In this document: piece by piece, positions 60,323 through 64,000 of the stretch
How positions within the stretch are numbered: position 1 is the stretch's first letter
Layout of the letters: every line of letters begins with the position of its first letter
Source: Purpureocillium takamizusanense
Taxonomy: Eukaryota > Ascomycota > Sordariomycetes > Hypocreales > Ophiocordycipitaceae
DNA: 64,000 nt
Assembly (NCBI RefSeq): GCF_022605165.1
Contig: NC_063073.1
Span: 1,860,001-1,924,000 of the forward strand
Direction: 5' to 3'
Translations under genes and position numbers: made by a program
Notes under the pieces: generated by a model
What the model saw: the letters and a program-made list of their open reading frames with translations, nothing else
Told to the model about the DNA's origin: nothing
Databases searched by the model: none

Positions 60323-60340
60323 AGGTAAGGCACCTAGGTA
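60323..60340. repeat. AGGTAAGGCACCTAGGTA copy of the dispersed palindromic repeat
   Basis: Shares AGGTAAGGCAC and a CTAGGTA end with the copy at 31560-31612. Related TACCTTAGTAC strings follow at 60505-60590. Confidence 0.6.
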
Positions 60341-61542
60341 GTCAGCCCCTCATTGTGCCCGCGCGCATGTCCGCCGACACGCAGGGCCGCCCTTGTCCCC
60401 AAGATGCCAAGCATGACGCCGTCTTTCCCCGTTGTCTGAAGAAACCCCCCCGCCCTGCATCTCGTCTACGTATATTCGTTCGTTCACCGTGAGCCCCAGA
60501 CACTAAGTACCTTAGTACAAGGCATTGATCGGGGACCGAGAGCCTGTTACGTTATACTACCTTAGTACGTACCTTATGTACCGAGTACGTCGATAGCGCG
60601 CTGCCCACACCTACATTCTTCGAACCAACATCCATGACATCTTTAACTGAAGCCCCCCCCCCCCTCCGTCCCCCCCTCCGTCCGTGCTCCATCTGCGCGC
60701 CACCGGGAGGGTGGCATGTGGGAAAATGGAGTGTCACCCCCCCAACAGCCCGCCCGTCTCCCACCGGACCGTGATTCGAACTTGAGACCCCGATCCTCCG
60801 GCCCGCCACCCCGACGCACTTCTGCAACGTCCCAAGTAGATTGGTAGGCGCTCATCGTGCACGAAGCCCTCTCGACCTGCCCGCTGGCAAGATGAGGGTC
60901 ATTAACTCGAGCCGCCCCGGGTACCTCGCTGGGAGACACGTAAACACAACAGCTTAATGTCTCCGACGCAGTCTGTCGCTTCACTTCACTTCACGTCATG
61001 CGACTTGTGCACACAACTCGACGTCATCTCATCTCATCAATTTGCGCTGGCCCCCAAGTGGGCCGCTGTGTTGCGCCTGTCCCGACCCCCATCCTCATGT
61101 GCCCTCGATAGCAGCCGTCCGCCATCAGTGTGCTCGTCTAAAATATTAGAGATGGTTTAGTACAATGTGGCGCGCAATCTACGACGTGTGCCCGGCCATC
61201 ATCCTTCCCTGATGCAAGTGCGCCATCCATGAGTGCATGCCGGGGAGAGGCTAAAAACGAAAAGAAAAGAGAAAAATAAAGGAAGAGAAAAATAAAGAAC
61301 AGCCGCCTTCAGTTTGCCAGCCCCTCTAGCTTTCCTTGCTGCCACCCAGCGTCCATAGCCTCCATCCACCGGCAATACGCTTCGCCACCACCTACTTGGT
61401 AGTTCGGTACGCAGTGTGCTTGCAATTATGTCGTCTCCAGCTGCCTGCTCGCTCGCCATCGACCCAACAACCTGCCCCGTGTAGCGTGGCTGCGTCCTGC
61501 TGATGCGCTCTGTGCTCATCATCGACAACGTCTGTATCTCTT

Positions 61543-63788
61543 TCACCAGCGGCGACGCTGGCTGGAACTCCAGACTCCCGGATTGTGAAAGGCAGTGAAT
61601 GGTGGGACTCCGGCATGCCCTTGGTGCCCGCCAGCGGCATCGCCTCCCGTCGTGGAGCTGCCTTGTCGACGGACCCCGTTCAACGACTGCACCGCGTCCT
61701 CACCCATCAGCACCATGATGTGTCGCATGTAGGCCACCGAGGGCGTCGAATCCTCATCGCCGCCTAGATCTACCACCGCCTCCGGGGAATGCGCTGGGGC
61801 CTCCGTGACGTTGTTGCCTGCTACCCCCTCGAGAGCGCCGTGGGGGCTGGGACTTCGTCGACGCCTCCTGGTTCGTCGTTGGTCCTGCCCGGTAGCGTCG
61901 TCGGGAGGGGAGCGTCTCTCATGGACAAATGCCTGCGGTCTCATGCTGTGGACGTACTCCCCGAACTCTGCATCCGCCACCGACCCTGACAGGGCTCTCC
62001 TGTAGAGATTCTCCTCCAGCTCGCTACGAGAGTCAGCGATGGCGACCATGCGAAATCTATGAGATACCACTCACCTCGGCTGCAGTCCGCGCAACCTCAT
62101 CAGGTTCATAAATGCGCGAGCAGTACCTTGCGAATTTTTGGGTTCCGAGGGCAGCTTGTCGCGGCAGTACGGACAGCTGTCCGACTCTTCGAACCATTTT
62201 TTGATGCAGTGGTCGCCGAACACATGCTTACATCGTGGTAAGCGAAGAGGTGCCTCTGAAACGCCCTCCGGGCTCATCTCGTTGTACTCGTTGTAGCATA
62301 TGACGCATACTGGGTTGGCGAACAAACGGTCAGCATGATCCTACCCGCGTGGTCAGGTGTCGGCTACTTACCTTGCTCGCTCTTGGGCAGATCATTCTTA
62401 TCCACGGATTGCAGAGTTCTCAGTGCCGCTCGAGAGGCGATCAACTTGACCTCTGCTCCGCGAGCGAGTTGGGCCTGTCGAACGGATGCTGCGTCGTCGA
62501 ACATCGGATTGTTGCCGCCACGAGACAGCCCTGAGCTGCTAGACTCCGACAATGCCTGTCGTGAGTGGTCGGCCATTTCCACAAAGTCGGTGAGGTTCTG
62601 GACAGGATCGGAAGCGGCGGCGTGTCGTGAGCTCATGTACCGGCGGGCTCGCGAATATCCCTGTCGACGCCGGTCTGAAACTGGCGATGGAAGGGCTGAC
62701 GAGTTGCGTGGTGTCGAGAGCGATGTTGCGAGAACTGAGTACTTGTTAGCCAGGGCACACGAGATGACATGGCATTTACCATCCTAGAACAAGAATGTGC
62801 AAAAACAAAAACAAAAGAAGCTTTGCTGATAAGTAGAGCTTCAAAACTGGGGTCCCAAGCGCTGCCGCTAACAACCGGGGCGGAAAGAAATTCATAACTT
62901 ACATGTGGCTCGCCCCGAATGATGGGGACGTGGCGTGTTTGGCGACGGCGGCGTGGTAGGCGACGAGCTGCCGTGGGCAGTGGCGCGGCGCGGAGGAGTG
63001 GTTTGGTCGAAGGGTAAAGAGTGATGTTGGCGGTTGTGTAGACGTTGGCGTGGGGGGTGGTGAGGCTGGGGTTGGGGCAAAGCTTGGTGTTGATATTGAT
63101 GATTCACTACTTGCGTCGCCGACGCGGAGGATCCGTTTGCTATCAAGGGACGCTGGTGCCCGCCGGGGTTGAACTGCAGCGGCAGCCGCGCTTCCGGTGT
63201 CGCACCTTGCACAGCGCCTGCACTCGCGTTTGCAGCAGCAACTTCATCGCGCGATGCCGTCGTCTGCAACCGCTGCTGCATTGGCGCCGTAGGTACGGGG
63301 TTTGTGCCTGAAAGCACGTCCACGAAGCCCCGGTGCTCGTCTGCTGACAACGGCCCCGAGCCAGGCGGCCGGCCGCCCTCGGGTTCGGATCCGCCCATGC
63401 GGGCTATGAAGCCGACAGGTGGAAGTCCGTGGCCTGCCGTGCCTGCACTCGCGGGACCGCCGGGGTATGGAGGCGCCGCGGGGATCCACGTCTGGTTCTG
63501 CGACAGTGATGCCAGGCCAAGCAAGGTGTTGGGCAGCGGCATCGTCGTTGGCGTTCGAAGGCTGCGATCTGGATGAGGCAACGTCCCTTGCATGCCGACG
63601 TGGAAGGGATCCAAGCCAGGAAGTCCACGGCTCGGCTGCGGTGACGGTAGGTAATGAGGATTAGGAGGCGGCCACGGACCGCCCATGGAGTGGTGCGTCT
63701 GCGCTAACCAAGCACCATGGCCGTGGACCGGGTCGCTACGAGGCGACAGCTGTTGCGAGCTCTGCGACATGTAGTTGATGGGGTCCAT
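61543..63788 (-). CDS. RING-H2 finger protein, probable E3 ubiquitin ligase
   Basis: Four exons, 62903-63788, 62372-62734, 62075-62309 and 61543-62023, give 654 residues; donors are GTAAGT, GTAAGT and GTGAGT and all phases agree. The N-terminal 300 residues are Pro/Gln/His/Ser-rich and disordered. A helical middle (QAQLARGAEVKLIASRAALR) leads into a RING-H2 domain of about 50 residues: CVICYNEYNE, L-P-R-C-K-H-V-F-G-D-H-C-I-K-K-W-F, and C-P-Y-C-R-D-K-L. This gives Cys-Cys-Cys-His-His-Cys-Cys-Cys zinc ligands, with the Ile, Trp and Pro typical of E2-binding RINGs. The C-terminal 160 residues are charged and low-complexity, with an R-R-T-R-R-R-R-R basic cluster. No membrane segment is seen. Substrate is unknown. 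Confidence 0.88.
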
Positions 63789-64000
63789 CGCATCCGCACT
63801 TCAGGTCGGCCGACCGATATCTCACCCTATGAGGCGGCTGGGCACGCTTCCAGGAGGCTGACGGAGCTGTCGTGCTATCAATGAAGCTGGTCCTGCTGCC
63901 GCGCACTCGTCACTTGGCTGTGCTGCCGCCAGGTAACTCGGGTCGAGGGCGGATTGAATCGAGGTCAATCTTGTCCGTCCTTGCGCCACAAAATTTATGT
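63789..64000. other. 5' flank of the RING-H2 gene at the window edge
   Basis: 212 bases of upstream sequence; no feature recognised. Confidence 0.5.

Larger units (their letters stand above)
58777..61542. other. Large intergenic region between the P450 and RING-H2 genes
   Basis: About 2.8 kb. The first few hundred bases are P450 5' flank. It contains a (GGA)n run at 59501-59530, a (CA)n near 60203-60222, a C-run near 60653-60664 and several GTAC/CCTAGG strings. No gene, tRNA or transposon was recognised. Confidence 0.5.

Noticed and set aside
60755..60790. tRNA-like TTCGAAT T-loop strings (also near 13618 and 25740)
   Set aside because: No matching 5-bp T-stem, D-arm or acceptor stem could be formed around any of them.

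Overview
This 64-kb window comes from a filamentous ascomycete. Genes are split by short (about 50-160 nt) spliceosomal introns with GT/AG ends and CTAAC/CTGAC-like branch sites. The sequence is GC-rich with pyrimidine-rich 5' flanks. Proteins typical of Pezizomycotina are present, above all a Leashin/involucrin-repeat giant protein and a PUK1-like kinase. A Sordariomycete, probably Hypocreales, fits best; I cannot name the species.

Layout, left to right: GT2-type membrane glycosyltransferase (+); DJ-1/PfpI protein (+); a candidate small secreted protein (+); nucleolar FKBP prolyl isomerase (+); NDR-type protein kinase of the PUK1 kind whose frame is interrupted by one TAG (+); Isc1-like sphingolipid phospholipase C (-); a tandem alpha/beta-barrel hypothetical protein (+); a three-KH RNA-binding protein (-); a decayed alpha/beta-hydrolase relic (-); a CENP-K/Sim4-like kinetochore candidate (+); dUTPase (+); pyridoxal kinase with an 11-nt microexon (-); PCNA (-); vezatin/Inp2-like peroxisomal membrane protein (-); a helical, probably mitochondrial protein of unknown function (+); a 5,436-residue intronless Leashin-like giant (-); a cytochrome P450 (-); and a RING-H2 protein (-).

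The most striking observation is in the kinase gene. The conserved subdomain IX motif that should read C-D-W-W-S-I-G is encoded as TGC GAT TAG TGG AGC ATT GGA. Frame, splice sites and family conservation continue through the rest of the kinase domain to a normal AGC C-terminal tail. The Fusarium graminearum kinase PUK1 is known to carry TAG codons at this kind of site that are converted to UGG by A-to-I mRNA editing during sexual development. Here the adenosine is preceded by U and lies in the loop of a predicted 7-bp hairpin, as expected for a fungal editing site. I read this as a stage-specific, editing-dependent kinase rather than a dead gene.

Themes: dUTPase and PCNA, both DNA-replication genes, each have an exact ACGCGT (MCB) box upstream and lie about 4 kb apart, next to the kinetochore candidate. 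The vezatin/Inp2-like gene and the Leashin-like gene, both linked to positioning of peroxisomes or peroxisome-derived Woronin bodies, are separated by a single gene. Intergenic DNA is rich in short GTAC/CCTAGG palindromic strings and microsatellites. No tRNA, rRNA, CRISPR or intact transposon was recognised. All exon joins were worked out by hand from splice signals and reading frame.
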